A DNA stretch of 52,912 nt from an uncultured Lachnobacterium sp. (GCA_900546625.1 URDU01000018.1:1-52912), one strand, 5' to 3'; numbered from the stretch's first letter, positions 42,338 through 52,912 are shown. The notes: generated by a model from the letters alone, not told the origin. Numbers and translations are program-made.

Positions 42338-42685
42338 ATGATTATTCAAAGAGGAGATATTTATTACGCTGATTTAAGGCCTGTTGTAGGCTCAGAGCAG
42401 GGCGGGATAAGACCTGTCCTTATAATACAAAATGATGTCGGAAACAGACACAGCCCGACGGTAATATGCGCAGCCATAACCTCGCAGATGCATAAAGCAA
42501 AGCTGCCCACCCACGTGGAGCTTGCCTGTAAGGAGTATGCGCTTGCAAAGGATTCGGTTGTGCTTTTAGAGCAGCTTCGCACAATTGACAAAAAAAGGCT
42601 TAAGGATAAGGTGTGTCATCTTGATGAGGATACACTGCTTAAAATCGACAGGGCACTTGAAATCAGCTTAGAACTTATTACATAG
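42338..42685 (+). CDS. mazF: MazF/EndoA-type endoribonuclease toxin
   Basis: 115 residues. The fold signature [19 protein letters not shown] is followed by RPVLIIQND; Arg25 and Thr48 line up with the catalytic Arg and Thr of Bacillus subtilis Endo[13 protein letters not shown] closes the dimer face. Start at ATG 42338 gives the family N-terminus; GTG 42326 adds four residues. In Bacillus an antitoxin gene separates alr from ndoA; here there is none within the 78-nt gap, nor directly downstream. The leader structure may limit its translation. Confidence 0.92.
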   Translation: MIIQRGDIYYADLRPVVGSEQGGIRPVLIIQNDVGNRHSPTVICAAITSQMHKAKLPTHVELACKEYALAKDSVVLLEQLRTIDKKRLKDKVCHLDEDTLLKIDRALEISLELIT

Positions 42686-42700
42686 GATAATAAAAACATT

Positions 42701-43612
42701 ATGTTATATGCAATTATAATTTTATCAATACTTGTAGTGATACTTCTTTTATGTATTGGAGTATTACTCTACGGAATGAAAAACAACAAAAAGACTCTCG
42801 ATGGAATACTTGGAAATGATGATGTCACGGAGGAAGAAATTATTTCCATGGTCAGGGAGGGACATGAGCAGGGTACAATCCTTGCGTCTGAGGCAGAGCT
42901 GATACACAATGTGTTTGAGTTTGATGATAAGGAAGTAAAGGATATCATGACTCACCGCAAAAATATCGTAAGCCTCGACGGCAATATGTCCTTTATCGAT
43001 GCCATCGAATTTATCATAGATACCGGCAAATCGCGCTTTCCGGTCTATGAAAACGATGTTGACAGTATCATCGGAGTCTTACATATCAAGGATGCTTTTA
43101 CGTTTTTTGAAAAAAATGAGGTTTACCGCAGCAGTATCAAGGATATAGACGGGCTTATCAGGCCGGTGGATTTCATACCCGAGACGGTAAATATCAATGA
43201 TCTGTTTAAAAAGATGCAGTCTAAAAAGAGTCATCTTGCGATGGTTGTGGATGAGTACGGCCAGATTTCAGGTCTTATCGCGATGGAGGATATACTCGAG
43301 GAGCTTGTCGGTAACATAGAGGATGAGCATGATGAGGAGGAAAACTACATCAGAAAGAGTGATGATGAGACCTTTATCATGGATGGCATGACGGAGTTCT
43401 CCGATGTAAAGGAGGCACTGTCACTGCCTGTTGAGGATGATGCCTACGAGACGCTTAACGGTTTTATCATATCGCTTTCGGATAAGATTCCGGAGGAGGG
43501 CGATAAGACTGTGATTAGTGCGTATGGATATAAATTTTCTGTCATGAGCGTAGAGGACAAGGTCATTAAGCAGGTAATGATTAAGAAACTTGCGCCGGAA
43601 GAGAAAAAATGA
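42701..43612 (+). CDS. CBS-pair/CorC-HlyC transporter-associated protein
   Basis: 303 residues. One N-terminal membrane segment (about 2-25) replaces the four-helix DUF21 core of full CNNM/CorC transporters. Two CBS motifs follow (about 75-195: [14 protein letters not shown], then [20 protein letters not shown]), then the CorC_HlyC domain (about 215-298: [16 protein letters not shown]). Probably a membrane-tethered regulator of Mg2+/Co2+ transport or a partner of a separate transporter; inference. It follows mazF by 15 nt. Confidence 0.85.
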   Translation: MLYAIIILSILVVILLLCIGVLLYGMKNNKKTLDGILGNDDVTEEEIISMVREGHEQGTILASEAELIHNVFEFDDKEVKDIMTHRKNIVSLDGNMSFIDAIEFIIDTGKSRFPVYENDVDSIIGVLHIKDAFTFFEKNEVYRSSIKDIDGLIRPVDFIPETVNINDLFKKMQSKKSHLAMVVDEYGQISGLIAMEDILEELVGNIEDEHDEEENYIRKSDDETFIMDGMTEFSDVKEALSLPVEDDAYETLNGFIISLSDKIPEEGDKTVISAYGYKFSVMSVEDKVIKQVMIKKLAPEEKK

Positions 43613-43661
43613 TATTATAAGATATGGATTATTTTTAAAAGTAGAAAAGAGGATACAAATT

Positions 43662-44390
43662 ATGTCAGGACATTCTAAATTTGCGAATATCAAGCATAAG
43701 AAAGAGAAAAATGATGCTGCAAAGGGCAAAATCTTTACAATGATCGGTAGAGAGCTAGCAGTTGCAGTTAAAGAGGGCGGACCGGATCCGGCCAATAACT
43801 TCAAGCTCGCTCAGGTGGTTGCCAAGGCAAAGGCCAACAACATGCCAAACGATACAATCGAGAGAGGTATCAAGAAGGCAGCAGGAGATGGCAACAGTGT
43901 AAACTATGAGACAGCTACATATGAGGGCTATGGACCATCAGGTACAGCTATTATTGTAAAGTGTCTTACAGACAATAAGAACCGTACAGCTGCCAATGTC
44001 CGCAATGCCTTTACAAAGGGACAGGGAAGCATCGGTACACAGGGCTGTGTATCTTACATGTTTGACGAGAAGGGTCAGATCATCATCGACAAGGAAGAGT
44101 GCGATATGGATGCAGATGACCTTATGATGCAGGCACTCGATGCGGGCGCTGAGGATTTTGCAGATGAGGATGACAGCTACGAGATCACAACTGCACCGGC
44201 TGATTTTGATGCGGTAAGGGCTGCTCTTGAGGAGGCAGGCATCACAATGGCTTCAGCAGAGGTCACAATGATTCCACAGACATATGTCACACTGACAGAT
44301 GAAGCTGACATCACAAATATCGGCCGTATTTTAGACCTTCTTGACGATGATGATGACGTTCAGGAAGTATACCACAATTGGGAAGAGTAA
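43662..44390 (+). CDS. yebC: YebC/PmpR-family protein
   Basis: 242 residues starting [20 protein letters not shown], the family hallmark; three domains with an acidic C-terminal part ([15 protein letters not shown]). Members bind DNA or ribosomes; TACO1-like members relieve stalling on proline runs. AGAGGA precedes ATG 43662; the longer frame from 43590 runs back into the preceding gene. Confidence 0.95.
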   Translation: MSGHSKFANIKHKKEKNDAAKGKIFTMIGRELAVAVKEGGPDPANNFKLAQVVAKAKANNMPNDTIERGIKKAAGDGNSVNYETATYEGYGPSGTAIIVKCLTDNKNRTAANVRNAFTKGQGSIGTQGCVSYMFDEKGQIIIDKEECDMDADDLMMQALDAGAEDFADEDDSYEITTAPADFDAVRAALEEAGITMASAEVTMIPQTYVTLTDEADITNIGRILDLLDDDDDVQEVYHNWEE

Positions 44391-44430
44391 ACTAAATATT
44401 ATATATCACGGGTTTTAGCGGGAGGAGAAT

Positions 44431-45885
44431 ATGAAGAAGATTCTATTTGTAGCTTCAGAGTGTGTACCATTTATAAAAACAGGAGGTCTCGCAGATGTGT
44501 GCGGTGCACTTCCTAAAGAGTTTGACAAGAACTATTGGGATGTAAGGGTTGTAATACCTGATTATAGCTGTATACCGGAGCAGTATCGCAATAATTTTGA
44601 GTATGTTACCCATTTTTACATGAGCTCAGGTCCTTACGTGCAGGACAAGTATGTCGGAGTGCTCAAATATGAGCTGGACGGCGTTACATATTACTTTATT
44701 GACAATCAGGAGTTCTTTACAGGATTTTCTCCATATACTTCTGACACAAAGTTTGAGATTGAGAAGTATACATTCTTTGACAAGGCTGTACTCTCAATGC
44801 TCCCGCTTATTGATTTTAAGCCGGATATTATACACTGTCATGACTGGCAGACAGGTCTTCTGCCTGTATACTTAAAGAATGAGTTTGCCGCGAATCCATT
44901 CTTCTGGGGTATCAAGACTATCATCACTATCCACAATCTTAAGTTCCAGGGTATTTGGGACAGGGAGTGGGTACAGGGCGTTTCAGGCCTTACAGACAAT
45001 CTGTTCACACCGGATAAGCTTGAGTTCAAAAAGGACGCAAATATGCTTAAGGGTGGTCTTGTATATGCTGACTACATCACCACTGTCAGTGATACATATG
45101 CAAACGAGATTCAGACAGAGTACTATGGTGAGGGCTTAAACGGACTCTTAAGTGCCAGACATTTTGACATGCAGGGTATCGTAAACGGTATTGATTACAA
45201 TGCCTATGACCCACAGACTGATGGCAGAATCTACTGCAATTACAATGCTTCCGATTTCAGAAAAAAGAAGTTCAACAACAAGACAAAGCTTCAGCAGGAT
45301 CTTGGCCTTGCGGTTGACAAGAAAAAGTACATGATAGGTCTTATCTCAAGACTTACAGACCAGAAGGGGCTTGACCTCATCAATCATGTAATTGAGGGCA
45401 TCGTGGATGATTTCACACAGCTTGTTGTTATCGGTACAGGAGATCCTCAGTATGAGAATATGTTCAGACATTATGCATGGAAATATCCTGACAGGGTTTC
45501 AGCAAATATCTGTTACTCAGATGATCTGGCGCACAAGCTCTATGCGGCTGCTGATGCATTCCTTATGCCGTCCAGGTTTGAGCCTTGCGGTCTGACACAG
45601 CTCATCTCATTCCGCTACGGAACTGTTCCGATTGTTCGTGAGACAGGAGGTCTCAAGGATACTGTTAAGCCTTATAATGAGTATGAAAATTCAGGAGATG
45701 GATTCTCATTCTCCAACTACAATGCTGATGAGATGCTTGCGGTCATCAATTATTCTAAGCACATCTTCTTTGACAAGAAGCGTGAGTGGAATCAGATTGT
45801 GGACAGGGGCATGGCCAATGATTTCTCTTGGAATGCTTCGAAATTTAAATATGAGGGACTTTACAATTATCTTATTGGTGAATAA
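44431..45885 (+). CDS. glgA: Glycogen (starch) synthase, ADP-glucose type
   Basis: 484 residues, GT5. KTGGLADVCGALP near 16 binds ADP-glucose; HCHDWQTGLLPVY near 134, then GLISRLTDQKGLDL near 308 and MPSRFEPCGLTQLISFRYGT near 386 with the catalytic Glu region. A GGGAGGAG site precedes the ATG. No other glg gene is nearby and a terminator follows. Confidence 0.95.
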   Translation: MKKILFVASECVPFIKTGGLADVCGALPKEFDKNYWDVRVVIPDYSCIPEQYRNNFEYVTHFYMSSGPYVQDKYVGVLKYELDGVTYYFIDNQEFFTGFSPYTSDTKFEIEKYTFFDKAVLSMLPLIDFKPDIIHCHDWQTGLLPVYLKNEFAANPFFWGIKTIITIHNLKFQGIWDREWVQGVSGLTDNLFTPDKLEFKKDANMLKGGLVYADYITTVSDTYANEIQTEYYGEGLNGLLSARHFDMQGIVNGIDYNAYDPQTDGRIYCNYNASDFRKKKFNNKTKLQQDLGLAVDKKKYMIGLISRLTDQKGLDLINHVIEGIVDDFTQLVVIGTGDPQYENMFRHYAWKYPDRVSANICYSDDLAHKLYAAADAFLMPSRFEPCGLTQLISFRYGTVPIVRETGGLKDTVKPYNEYENSGDGFSFSNYNADEMLAVINYSKHIFFDKKREWNQIVDRGMANDFSWNASKFKYEGLYNYLIGE

Positions 45886-45909
45886 AATAGTTTTGAAGGA
45901 ACCGGTTTA

Positions 45910-45929
45910 TATGCGAAGGGATTCGCATA
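45910..45929. other. Perfect small hairpin before the glgA terminator
   Basis: TATGCGAA-GGGA-TTCGCATA, 8-bp stem with a GGGA loop, 25 nt after the glgA stop. It may protect the mRNA 3' end or be a processing site. Confidence 0.45.
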
Positions 45930-45932
45930 ACA

Positions 45933-45965
45933 AAATGCCCCGCCGTTTAAGGTGGGGCATTTTTG
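45933..45965 (+). terminator. Terminator after glgA
   Basis: AATGCCCCGCC pairs with GGTGGGGCATT, followed by TTTTT. Confidence 0.92.
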
Positions 45966-46112
45966 GGTTATTAGGGGCATAATTATACAGCCGCTAAGTA
46001 GTTTTGTTGTTGTTACTATTTTTTAACTAAAAATAACTGTAGAAAAATTCACACAGAACAGAAGAAATATGTTATTATATACTCTGTAAATCAAAATTCG
46101 GAGGTTAGTTAC

Positions 46113-48944
46113 ATGGCAACGAGGAAGAAATCCTCAGCAAAAAGACAGACGAAAAAGGAGAGAATGGCTCAGATAGAGAGACAGCAGGCCTTTAAAAAGG
46201 AAATATTTCTATGGATAGTAGTAGCTGTTTCAATCCTTTTATTTATAAGCAATTTTGGAATAGGCGGTCATTTGGGAAACGCGGTAAGCGGTTTCCTTTT
46301 TGGCGTATTTGGAATGGTGGCATATATTTTTCCACTTGTGCTCCTGATAGGCAGCTTTTTTGCTGTGTCCAATAAGGGCAATTCATATGCTATCATGAAG
46401 CTTGTTATGACCATAATTCTCATATGGTTTATATGTGTGTTTATGTATCTGGCGGTGTATGGTGATTTCGCTGTTTCGCCGGTGCAGTCATATATTGACA
46501 GTGTTGAAAGGCATTCAGGTGGTGGCTTTATAGGTGGTCTCATAGGCTGTATTTTAGTTCCGGCGGTAGGAATTATAGGTGCATATGTGGTGACGATAGT
46601 TGTAATGATTATCTGTCTTGTGCTCATTACCGGTAAATCATTCATGAAGGGTATGAGAAACGGCGGCCGCAAGGTATACGAGTCAGCGCGTGAGAATAAT
46701 GAGAGATACCAGGAGTATCGGCAGTATAAGTCAAGAGAGCGTCAGACTAAAGCTGCTTTGGCTTCGGATGCTGCAGAGAGTGACCTAAAGGATGATACAA
46801 AGGATGGCAAAAGGAGTAAGCGTGCCGGCCGCAGGATGGACAATAAGATATCAGGCGTGTCACTTGATACAAAAATTGATGGCAGTGAAAATGCGTTAGA
46901 TTCAGGCATGGCAGGTGGTGATACAGCACATGCCGGGATATTTGGCCAGGGGGCTTTTGCTACAGATGCACTTGGTGAGATAACTATAGAGAATTATCCG
47001 AGTTCACCGGCCATAAAGGAGAAAAAGACGACAAGCCTTACCTCAGGGGATGCAGGAGAATTGGTGCAGGAACCGGATTTTGGTGTGGCATCGGAGCCTG
47101 TACCTGTTTTTGGTGGCGGAGCCGGTAGCGACAATGCAGATGAGCTTGGCAGAAAGATCTTGCAGCAGATTAACGGCATGAAACCGGATGACTTGGATGC
47201 AGCAGATGAAAGCCATGTGTCACAGATACCGATATCGGGCTGTGTGGAGCCTGATATATTGGATGATTTTGGTGAACAGAAGGATGATGAGCTGAAATCA
47301 GACTTATCAGACCAGACTGCAAAGGAAGCCATGGTAAAACCCCATGTAGCAGAGAACAGGAAGAAAAACGTCAAGTCAGACAAGGATGAGCTAGCAAAAG
47401 AGGTTGAAAAGGTCAGCGAGCAGATAGCAATAAATGACGCAGAAAATGCAATCCAGCAAAAGCCATATGTATTTCCAACGGTTGATCTGCTTAAGGCTCC
47501 GGACAGGAGTAAAACCGGCGATTCGCAGGCACATCTGCGTGAGACGGCTGCAAAGCTTGAGCAGACACTCAATGTGTTTGGAGTGAATGCAAAGGTGAAT
47601 AACATAAGCTGCGGTCCTGCGGTTACAAGGTTTGAAATCACACCGGAGCTTGGAGTGAAGGTATCAAAGATTGTGAATCTGGCAGATGACATAAAGCTCA
47701 ATCTGGCTGCAGCAGATATACGAATCGAGGCTCCGATTCCGGGAAAAGCAGCTGTTGGTATCGAGGTGCCGAACAGTCAGAGTGTTGCTGTTTCCTTCAG
47801 GGAGCTTGTGGAGTCTGAGGAGTTTAAAAATGCCAAATCAAAGATTACCTTCGCAGTTGGAAAGGATATTGCAGGTAAGGTTAAGGTTACGGATATCGCA
47901 AAGATGCCGCATCTTTTAATTGCCGGTGCTACAGGCTCAGGTAAGTCGGTCTGTATCAATACGATTATCATGAGTATACTGTACAAGGCAAAGCCGGATG
48001 AGGTTAAGCTGATCATGATTGACCCGAAGGTGGTTGAGCTTAGTGTATACAATGGCATACCGCATCTGATGATTCCGGTTGTTACAGATCCTAAAAAGGC
48101 AGCCGGAGCATTAAACTGGGCGGTTTCAGAGATGACTGACAGATACGAGAAGTTCGCAAACAGCGGTGTCAGGGAGATAAACGGTTACAATGCCATGATT
48201 GATGCGATGGATGGCAAGGATACAGAAAAACCGCCGAAGATGCCGCAGATAGTCATTATAGTGGACGAGCTTGCAGATCTTATGATGGTTGCATCAAAGG
48301 ATGTAGAGGAGGCAATATGCAGGCTGGCACAGCTTGCGAGAGCAGCCGGTATACATCTGATTATAGCTACACAGAGGCCATCTGTTAATGTTATCACAGG
48401 TCTCATCAAGGCAAATATGCCAAGCCGTATCGCATTTGCGGTTACAAGCGGTGTTGACAGCCGTACCATACTTGATATGAATGGTGCGGAAAAGCTCCTT
48501 GGAAAGGGAGATATGTTATTTGACCCACAGGGTGTTCCGAAGCCCCTTCGAGTACAGGGTGCATTCGTTTCAGATAAAGAAGTTTCAGATATTGTGAAAT
48601 TTATTATTGAAAATAATGAGAATGCACAGTACAGTAATGATGTGGCACAAAAGATGGAGAGCCTGTCGAATGATACGACAAATACAACCGTTACCATTTC
48701 AGATGTGGAAAACACGGATGATGGCAGGGATTCCTACTTTGCAGAGGCTGCGTCAATTATCACAGACAAGGAGAGAGCTTCAATAGGAATGCTTCAAAGA
48801 TACCTTAAGATTGGCTTCAACAGAGCGGCCCGCATTATGGATCAGCTCGAGGAAGCCGGTGTAGTGGGACCTGAGGAGGGAACAAAGCCACGCAAGGTTC
48901 TGGTGACTAAAGAGGAATTAGATACAATATTAGAGAATAATTAA
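46113..48944 (+). CDS. ftsK: DNA translocase FtsK/SpoIIIE
   Basis: 943 residues. Basic N-terminus, about four membrane segments within 28-172, a long acidic low-complexity linker (about 200-450), then the motor: Walker A GATGSGKS at 605-612, Walker [10 protein letters not shown] with Asp718 and Glu719, and a C-terminal gamma winged helix ([20 protein letters not shown] onward) that reads chromosome polarity. It moves DNA through the division or sporulation septum. FtsK and SpoIIIE cannot be told apart by sequence alone. GGAGGT precedes the ATG; fhs starts 17 nt after the stop. Confidence 0.95.
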   Translation: MATRKKSSAKRQTKKERMAQIERQQAFKKEIFLWIVVAVSILLFISNFGIGGHLGNAVSGFLFGVFGMVAYIFPLVLLIGSFFAVSNKGNSYAIMKLVMTIILIWFICVFMYLAVYGDFAVSPVQSYIDSVERHSGGGFIGGLIGCILVPAVGIIGAYVVTIVVMIICLVLITGKSFMKGMRNGGRKVYESARENNERYQEYRQYKSRERQTKAALASDAAESDLKDDTKDGKRSKRAGRRMDNKISGVSLDTKIDGSENALDSGMAGGDTAHAGIFGQGAFATDALGEITIENYPSSPAIKEKKTTSLTSGDAGELVQEPDFGVASEPVPVFGGGAGSDNADELGRKILQQINGMKPDDLDAADESHVSQIPISGCVEPDILDDFGEQKDDELKSDLSDQTAKEAMVKPHVAENRKKNVKSDKDELAKEVEKVSEQIAINDAENAIQQKPYVFPTVDLLKAPDRSKTGDSQAHLRETAAKLEQTLNVFGVNAKVNNISCGPAVTRFEITPELGVKVSKIVNLADDIKLNLAAADIRIEAPIPGKAAVGIEVPNSQSVAVSFRELVESEEFKNAKSKITFAVGKDIAGKVKVTDIAKMPHLLIAGATGSGKSVCINTIIMSILYKAKPDEVKLIMIDPKVVELSVYNGIPHLMIPVVTDPKKAAGALNWAVSEMTDRYEKFANSGVREINGYNAMIDAMDGKDTEKPPKMPQIVIIVDELADLMMVASKDVEEAICRLAQLARAAGIHLIIATQRPSVNVITGLIKANMPSRIAFAVTSGVDSRTILDMNGAEKLLGKGDMLFDPQGVPKPLRVQGAFVSDKEVSDIVKFIIENNENAQYSNDVAQKMESLSNDTTNTTVTISDVENTDDGRDSYFAEAASIITDKERASIGMLQRYLKIGFNRAARIMDQLEEAGVVGPEEGTKPRKVLVTKEELDTILENN

Positions 48945-48961
48945 CAAAGGAGCAGAGAAAA

Positions 48962-50632
48962 ATGAAAACAGATATTCAAATCGCACAGGAAGCAACAATG
49001 CTTCCAATCAAGGATGTAGCGGCATCTATAGGGATTAAAGAGGATGACTTAGAGCTTTATGGAAAGTACAAGGCAAAGATTTCTGATGAGCTCATCAATC
49101 GCACAAAGAAAAATCCTGACGGAAAGCTCATACTTGTTACAGCTATAAACCCTACTCCTGCAGGAGAGGGAAAGACAACCACAAGCGTCGGTCTTGGAGA
49201 GGCATTTGGACGCCTGGGAAAGAAAGCACTTATTGCACTTCGTGAGCCGTCACTTGGACCTTGCTTTGGTATCAAGGGAGGAGCAGCCGGTGGCGGATAC
49301 GCACAGGTTGTCCCAATGGAGGATTTAAATCTTCATTTTACAGGAGATTTTCATGCGATAACATCTGCGAACAATCTTCTTGCAGCACTTCTTGACAATC
49401 ATATCCAGCAGGGCAACGAGCTTGGCATCGACCCACGCCAGATTGTATGGAAGAGATGTATGGATATGAATGACCGTGTCCTTAGAAATATAGTTGTTGG
49501 TCTTGGAAGCAAGATGGACGGAATGGTCAGGGAGGATCATTTTGTTATTACTGTAGCATCTGAGATTATGGCAATACTCTGTCTGGCTGATGATATGGCT
49601 GATTTAAAGAAGCGTCTGGGCAGAATTATTGTGGCATATACCTTTGACGGAAAGCCTGTCACAGCCGATGATCTGCAGGCTACAGGCTCTATGGCAGCTC
49701 TCTTAAAGGACGCCTTAAAGCCGAACCTTATTCAGACACTTGAGCATACACCGGCGATAGTTCACGGTGGACCTTTTGCCAATATAGCACACGGATGTAA
49801 CAGTGTCCGTGCCACAAAGACAGCATTAAAGCTTGCAGACTATGTTATCACTGAGGCAGGCTTTGGAGCAGACCTTGGAGCAGAGAAGTTCTTTGATATC
49901 AAGTGTCGTATGGCAGGACTTAAGCCTGATGCAGTTGTACTTGTTGCAACAATCAGAGCATTAAAATATAATGGCGGAGTGCCAAAGGATGAGCTTTCAG
50001 CAGAGAATCTTGATGCACTTAAGGCAGGAATCGTAAACCTTGAGAAGCATATTGAGAATCTTCACAAGTTTGGTGTGCCTGTAGTTGTCACATTAAATTC
50101 ATTTGTCACAGATACAAAGGCTGAGACTGATTTTGTAGAGCAGTTCTGTAAGGAAAGAGGCTGTGAATTTGCACTCTCAGAGGTATGGGAAAAGGGTGGC
50201 GAAGGCGGAATTGACCTTGCCAACAAGGTGCTTGAAACAATCAAGCACAAGGAAAGCAATTTCAAGGTGCTCTATGACGATAGTCTGTCTCTTAAGGAAA
50301 AGATTGAAACTGTTGCAAAAGAAATATATGGAGCAGATGGTGTTACATATTCTCCGGCAGCAGAGAGAGAGCTTAAGAGAATTACAGACCTTGGAATGGG
50401 AGATTTCCCTGTATGTATGGCAAAGACACAGTATTCGCTTTCTGATGATGCAAAGAAGCTTGGCAGACCGAGCGGCTTTAAAATCAATGTACGTGAGGTT
50501 TATGCGTCAGCAGGTGCTGGCTTCGTGGTAGCAGTAAACGGTTCTATCATGACTATGCCGGGACTTTCAAAGAAGCCGGCTGCATATGGCATTGATGTGG
50601 ATGACAATGGTGTGATTACAGGATTATTCTAG
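48962..50632 (+). CDS. fhs: Formate-tetrahydrofolate ligase
   Basis: 556 residues. It makes 10-formyl-THF from formate, THF and ATP, the entry of formate into one-carbon metabolism. [19 protein letters not shown] at 63-81 is the ATP loop; [20 protein letters not shown] near 101 is the second signature. AAGGAG precedes the ATG. folD follows after 8 nt, so the two steps are one unit. No other Wood-Ljungdahl gene is visible here. Confidence 0.97.
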   Translation: MKTDIQIAQEATMLPIKDVAASIGIKEDDLELYGKYKAKISDELINRTKKNPDGKLILVTAINPTPAGEGKTTTSVGLGEAFGRLGKKALIALREPSLGPCFGIKGGAAGGGYAQVVPMEDLNLHFTGDFHAITSANNLLAALLDNHIQQGNELGIDPRQIVWKRCMDMNDRVLRNIVVGLGSKMDGMVREDHFVITVASEIMAILCLADDMADLKKRLGRIIVAYTFDGKPVTADDLQATGSMAALLKDALKPNLIQTLEHTPAIVHGGPFANIAHGCNSVRATKTALKLADYVITEAGFGADLGAEKFFDIKCRMAGLKPDAVVLVATIRALKYNGGVPKDELSAENLDALKAGIVNLEKHIENLHKFGVPVVVTLNSFVTDTKAETDFVEQFCKERGCEFALSEVWEKGGEGGIDLANKVLETIKHKESNFKVLYDDSLSLKEKIETVAKEIYGADGVTYSPAAERELKRITDLGMGDFPVCMAKTQYSLSDDAKKLGRPSGFKINVREVYASAGAGFVVAVNGSIMTMPGLSKKPAAYGIDVDDNGVITGLF

Positions 50633-50640
50633 GAGGAAAC

Positions 50641-51480
50641 ATGGCTAATCTAATAGACGGAAAATTAATTTCAACACAGATTAAGGATGAGCTTAAGGAA
50701 GAGGTGGCACAGCTTAAGAAAAAAGGCATCGAGGGCTGTCTTGCGGTGATTCAGGTCGGAAATGACCCTGCATCATCTGTGTATGTGCGCAACAAGAAAA
50801 AGGCATGTGAGTATGTTGGAATCAAATCGCTTTCATATGAGCTTGCAGAGGAAACTACACAGGAGGAGATATTAGAGCTTATCGAAAAGCTCAATGCCGA
50901 TACTTCTGTAAACGGCATTCTCTGTCAGCTTCCGCTGCCAAAGCATATTGATGAGGACAAGGTTATTGATGCTATTGATCCGAAAAAGGATGTCGACGGC
51001 TTCAGCCCACAGAGCGTTGGTGCGATGGTTATAGGAAAGCCCGGCTTTTTACCGTGTACTCCGGCCGGTATCATTCAGCTCTTAAAGAGAAGCAATATAG
51101 ATATTGATGGCAAAAGCTGTGTTGTGGTCGGCAGAAGCAATATAGTAGGTAAGCCTATGTCAATTCTTATGCTTAGGGAGAATGCAACTGTTACGGTATG
51201 TCATTCACATACAAAGGACTTAAAAGAGGTGTGCAAAAATGCTGATATCCTCATCGTGGCAATAGGAAAGCCTAAGTTTATAGATGCCTCATATGTGAAG
51301 GATGGCGCTGTTGTCATTGACGTAGGAATCCATAGAAATGCTGAAAATAAGCTGTGTGGCGACGTGGATTTTGATTCTGTTATGCCTAAGGCATCACATA
51401 TCACACCGGTACCTGGCGGTGTAGGACCTATGACAATTGCAATGCTCATGAGCAATTGTGTTGAGGCTATGAAGAGATAA
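50641..51480 (+). CDS. folD: Methylene-THF dehydrogenase/methenyl-THF cyclohydrolase
   Basis: 279 residues. YVRNKKKAC at 48-56 has the catalytic Lys52; CQLPLPKHID near 97; PKKDVDGFSP near 118; VVVGRSNIVGKPMSILML near 160 binds NADP; PVPGGVGPMTIAMLM closes the fold. GGAGG, overlapping the fhs stop, precedes the ATG. With fhs it links formate to methylene-THF. Confidence 0.97.
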   Translation: MANLIDGKLISTQIKDELKEEVAQLKKKGIEGCLAVIQVGNDPASSVYVRNKKKACEYVGIKSLSYELAEETTQEEILELIEKLNADTSVNGILCQLPLPKHIDEDKVIDAIDPKKDVDGFSPQSVGAMVIGKPGFLPCTPAGIIQLLKRSNIDIDGKSCVVVGRSNIVGKPMSILMLRENATVTVCHSHTKDLKEVCKNADILIVAIGKPKFIDASYVKDGAVVIDVGIHRNAENKLCGDVDFDSVMPKASHITPVPGGVGPMTIAMLMSNCVEAMKR

Positions 51481-51516
51481 TTAGACAATTAGACAATATG
51501 TAAGAGGATTAGATGT

Positions 51517-52848
51517 ATGAGATGTGCCAATTGTGGTAATGAATTGAAGGAGGGCAGTCTGTACTGTGATGCCTGCGGGCGTCCGGTGCAGATAGTGCCT
51601 GATTACAACGAATTTGATGATTATCTTGATAATCTGGTTGGAAATGATGATAGGCCGGCGAATGGACAAAAGACTGTAAGAACGGTATCTGATAAGACAA
51701 TCAGGATTGACGAACCGGTGAGACAGCAGCTTCAAAGTGCAACTCAGCGGACCAGGCAGAATCAGGATAGATCATCGCAGTCTGAAAGGCAGCAGGCAAG
51801 ACAGACGCAGACAAAACAGGCGCAGGAGAGACAGGCTCAGCCTAAAATACAGCAGACCCAGACAAAACAGCCGTGTGAGAAGCCACAGTCTGACGGGCAG
51901 AAGGCAAAGAGGGCGCAACAGAAGAAGATAATTATTATTTCGGCTGTAGTGTGCGTTATAGCGATTATTATACTTGTTGCAGCTGTTGTGCGTAATGTGG
52001 GCAGATCACATGACAATTCATTTGATTATCAGGTGAAGCAGGCTAAGGAGGCTTATGCGGCAGGTGATATAAATTCTGCAGTTTCTTATTATGAGAAGGC
52101 TTTGTCAATTGATTCGGACAATACGGATGTCAGATTTGCTCTGGCTGATATATATATGTCCAAGAAGGATTATGATGCCGCTCTTGTGCTGTATCAGGAA
52201 ATTATTAATACCGATCCAAAGAGCAAAGAGGCTTATAAGAAGCTTATATCAATTTATGAATCAAAAAAGGATTATGATGCAATTGTTGCGCTGCGTGACA
52301 GTGCTAAGGATGCATCAATTTTAAAGCTTTTTGCGGATTATACAGTATCAGAGCCGAAGCTTAGCAAGAGCAGCGGCAAGTATGGAGAGGCTATTGAGCT
52401 TTCTATAGATGCAGACAGCGATACCAAAATATACTATTCATATGATTCGGATAATCCTTTGACCAGAGGAGAAAGATATTATAGCCCGATCACCCTGGAC
52501 AAGGAAGGCACATATGAGATAACGGCTGTTGCGGTTGATGACAGAGGAATCAAGAGCGAGGTGGCATCGGCCAGGTATGAGATTGAGTTTGAGGCACCAA
52601 AAGCACCGGAGGTGGATCCGGATGGTGGTACATTCGGTGCTCAGACAGATATCACAATCACAGCACCGGAAAACTGCAAGGTGTACTATACGTGGGATTC
52701 GTCGGATCCAAGTGCTGCATCAACAGAATATACAGCACCAATACCTGTTCCTGAGGGAAACAATGTGCTTTCTGTTATTGCGATAGACCAGAATACCGGA
52801 AAGTGCAGTGATATATACAGATCAAGATTTGAATTTTATATGAATTAA
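51517..52848 (+). CDS. Zinc-ribbon, TPR and CHB_HEX-type membrane protein, unknown function
   Basis: 443 residues with five parts in order: an N-terminal zinc ribbon (CANCGNEL, then YCDACGRP; Cys3, 6, 18, 21); a Gln/Arg/Thr-rich low-complexity linker (about 60-135); one membrane segment (about 138-161); two or three TPR repeats (about 170-270: AKEAYAAGDINSAVSYYEKA, then ALADIYMSKKDYDAALVLYQ); and two chitobiase/hexosaminidase C-terminal-like beta domains (about 285-360 and 370-443: KIYYSYDSDNPLT and KVYYTWDSSDPSA). The ribbon is cytoplasmic and the rest outside. Complete, with a terminator right after. It may sense or organise cell-wall components; inference. Confidence 0.75.
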   Translation: MRCANCGNELKEGSLYCDACGRPVQIVPDYNEFDDYLDNLVGNDDRPANGQKTVRTVSDKTIRIDEPVRQQLQSATQRTRQNQDRSSQSERQQARQTQTKQAQERQAQPKIQQTQTKQPCEKPQSDGQKAKRAQQKKIIIISAVVCVIAIIILVAAVVRNVGRSHDNSFDYQVKQAKEAYAAGDINSAVSYYEKALSIDSDNTDVRFALADIYMSKKDYDAALVLYQEIINTDPKSKEAYKKLISIYESKKDYDAIVALRDSAKDASILKLFADYTVSEPKLSKSSGKYGEAIELSIDADSDTKIYYSYDSDNPLTRGERYYSPITLDKEGTYEITAVAVDDRGIKSEVASARYEIEFEAPKAPEVDPDGGTFGAQTDITITAPENCKVYYTWDSSDPSAASTEYTAPIPVPEGNNVLSVIAIDQNTGKCSDIYRSRFEFYMN

Positions 52849-52856
52849 TAAAAGAA

Positions 52857-52908
52857 CGGGGCTGTCGCTTTAACGATTAATAAATCGTGAAGCGGCAGCT
52901 TCATTTTT
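52857..52908 (+). terminator. Terminator at the right end of the window
   Basis: GCTGTCGCTT-AACGATT pairs with AATCGT-GAAGCGGCAGC, followed by TTTTT. One arm resembles the left-end terminator. Confidence 0.85.
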
Positions 52909-52912
52909 GCTG

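Noticed and set aside
46994..47701. 235-codon Ser-rich antisense frame in ftsK
   Set aside because: Antisense shadow of the acidic linker; no ribosome site and no family resemblance.
51737..51931. Arg-rich frame within the Gln-rich linker of the zinc-ribbon protein
   Set aside because: Frame-shifted shadow of low-complexity CAG/ACA codons without a start signal.

Overview
The window reads as chromosome of a Gram-positive anaerobe of the Lachnospiraceae (Clostridia), most like the Agathobacter/Roseburia group. Reasons: AGGAGG-type ribosome binding sites with frequent TTG starts; near-consensus TTGACA-N17-TATAAT promoters; a T-box before pheST; a Rex regulator; a Re-citrate-synthase-like gene in place of a normal citrate synthase; type-2 leuCD; a Gly/Cys-rich protein of the type annotated in this family as 'chorion class high-cysteine HCB protein 13'; and fhs-folD. 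The genus is inference; no rRNA or tRNA gene is present.

Layout. 1-4467: ilvN-ilvC, then leuS with its own promoter. 4456-10271: a compact integrated element of about 5.8 kb sitting exactly at the 3' end of leuS. It carries a lipoprotein class D beta-lactamase and a small membrane protein as cargo, a Cro/CI-type repressor facing leftward, a Tn916 Orf23/YdcP-like protein, a MobT/NicK-type relaxase with an ICEBs1-like oriT inside its own coding sequence, a small excisionase and a tyrosine integrase. It has no conjugation machinery, so it looks like an integrative mobilizable element (IME) that borrows a helper. 10271-16713: a zinc-binding DUF6062-type protein and a LysR regulator, divergent from leuC-leuD; an AP2/degenerate-HNH protein; thrC. 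16770-22151: a CheY-like/repeat-CheX-like pair, a small membrane protein, a probable 6S RNA, a SpoIID-like protein and an RsmF-type rRNA methyltransferase. 22184-28990: T-box-pheS-pheT-queA, then pilZ overlapping aroA. 29016-34741: tyrA, a divergent EF-G paralogue, a secreted InlB-repeat protein, three small genes and the high-cysteine protein. 34824-38170: Re-citrate synthase, GntR/FCD regulator and isocitrate dehydrogenase under a perfect 18-bp palindrome. 38235-45965: rex, a coiled-coil protein, nnr, alr, mazF, a CBS/CorC protein, yebC, glgA. 46113-52908: ftsK/spoIIIE, fhs, folD and a zinc-ribbon/TPR/CHB_HEX membrane protein.

How it works together. Most of the backbone is amino-acid synthesis (Ile/Val/Leu, Thr, aromatic), two aminoacyl-tRNA synthetases, carbon supply to 2-oxoglutarate (Re-citrate synthase and Icd), one-carbon metabolism, and redox control (Rex and NAD(P)HX repair). 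The accessory part is the leuS-inserted IME. Other points deserving a second look are the mazF gene without an antitoxin and with its ribosome binding site in a long-range stem, the PilZ-aroA overlap, the four-repeat CheX-like partner of a lone receiver, and the AP2/HNH relic.
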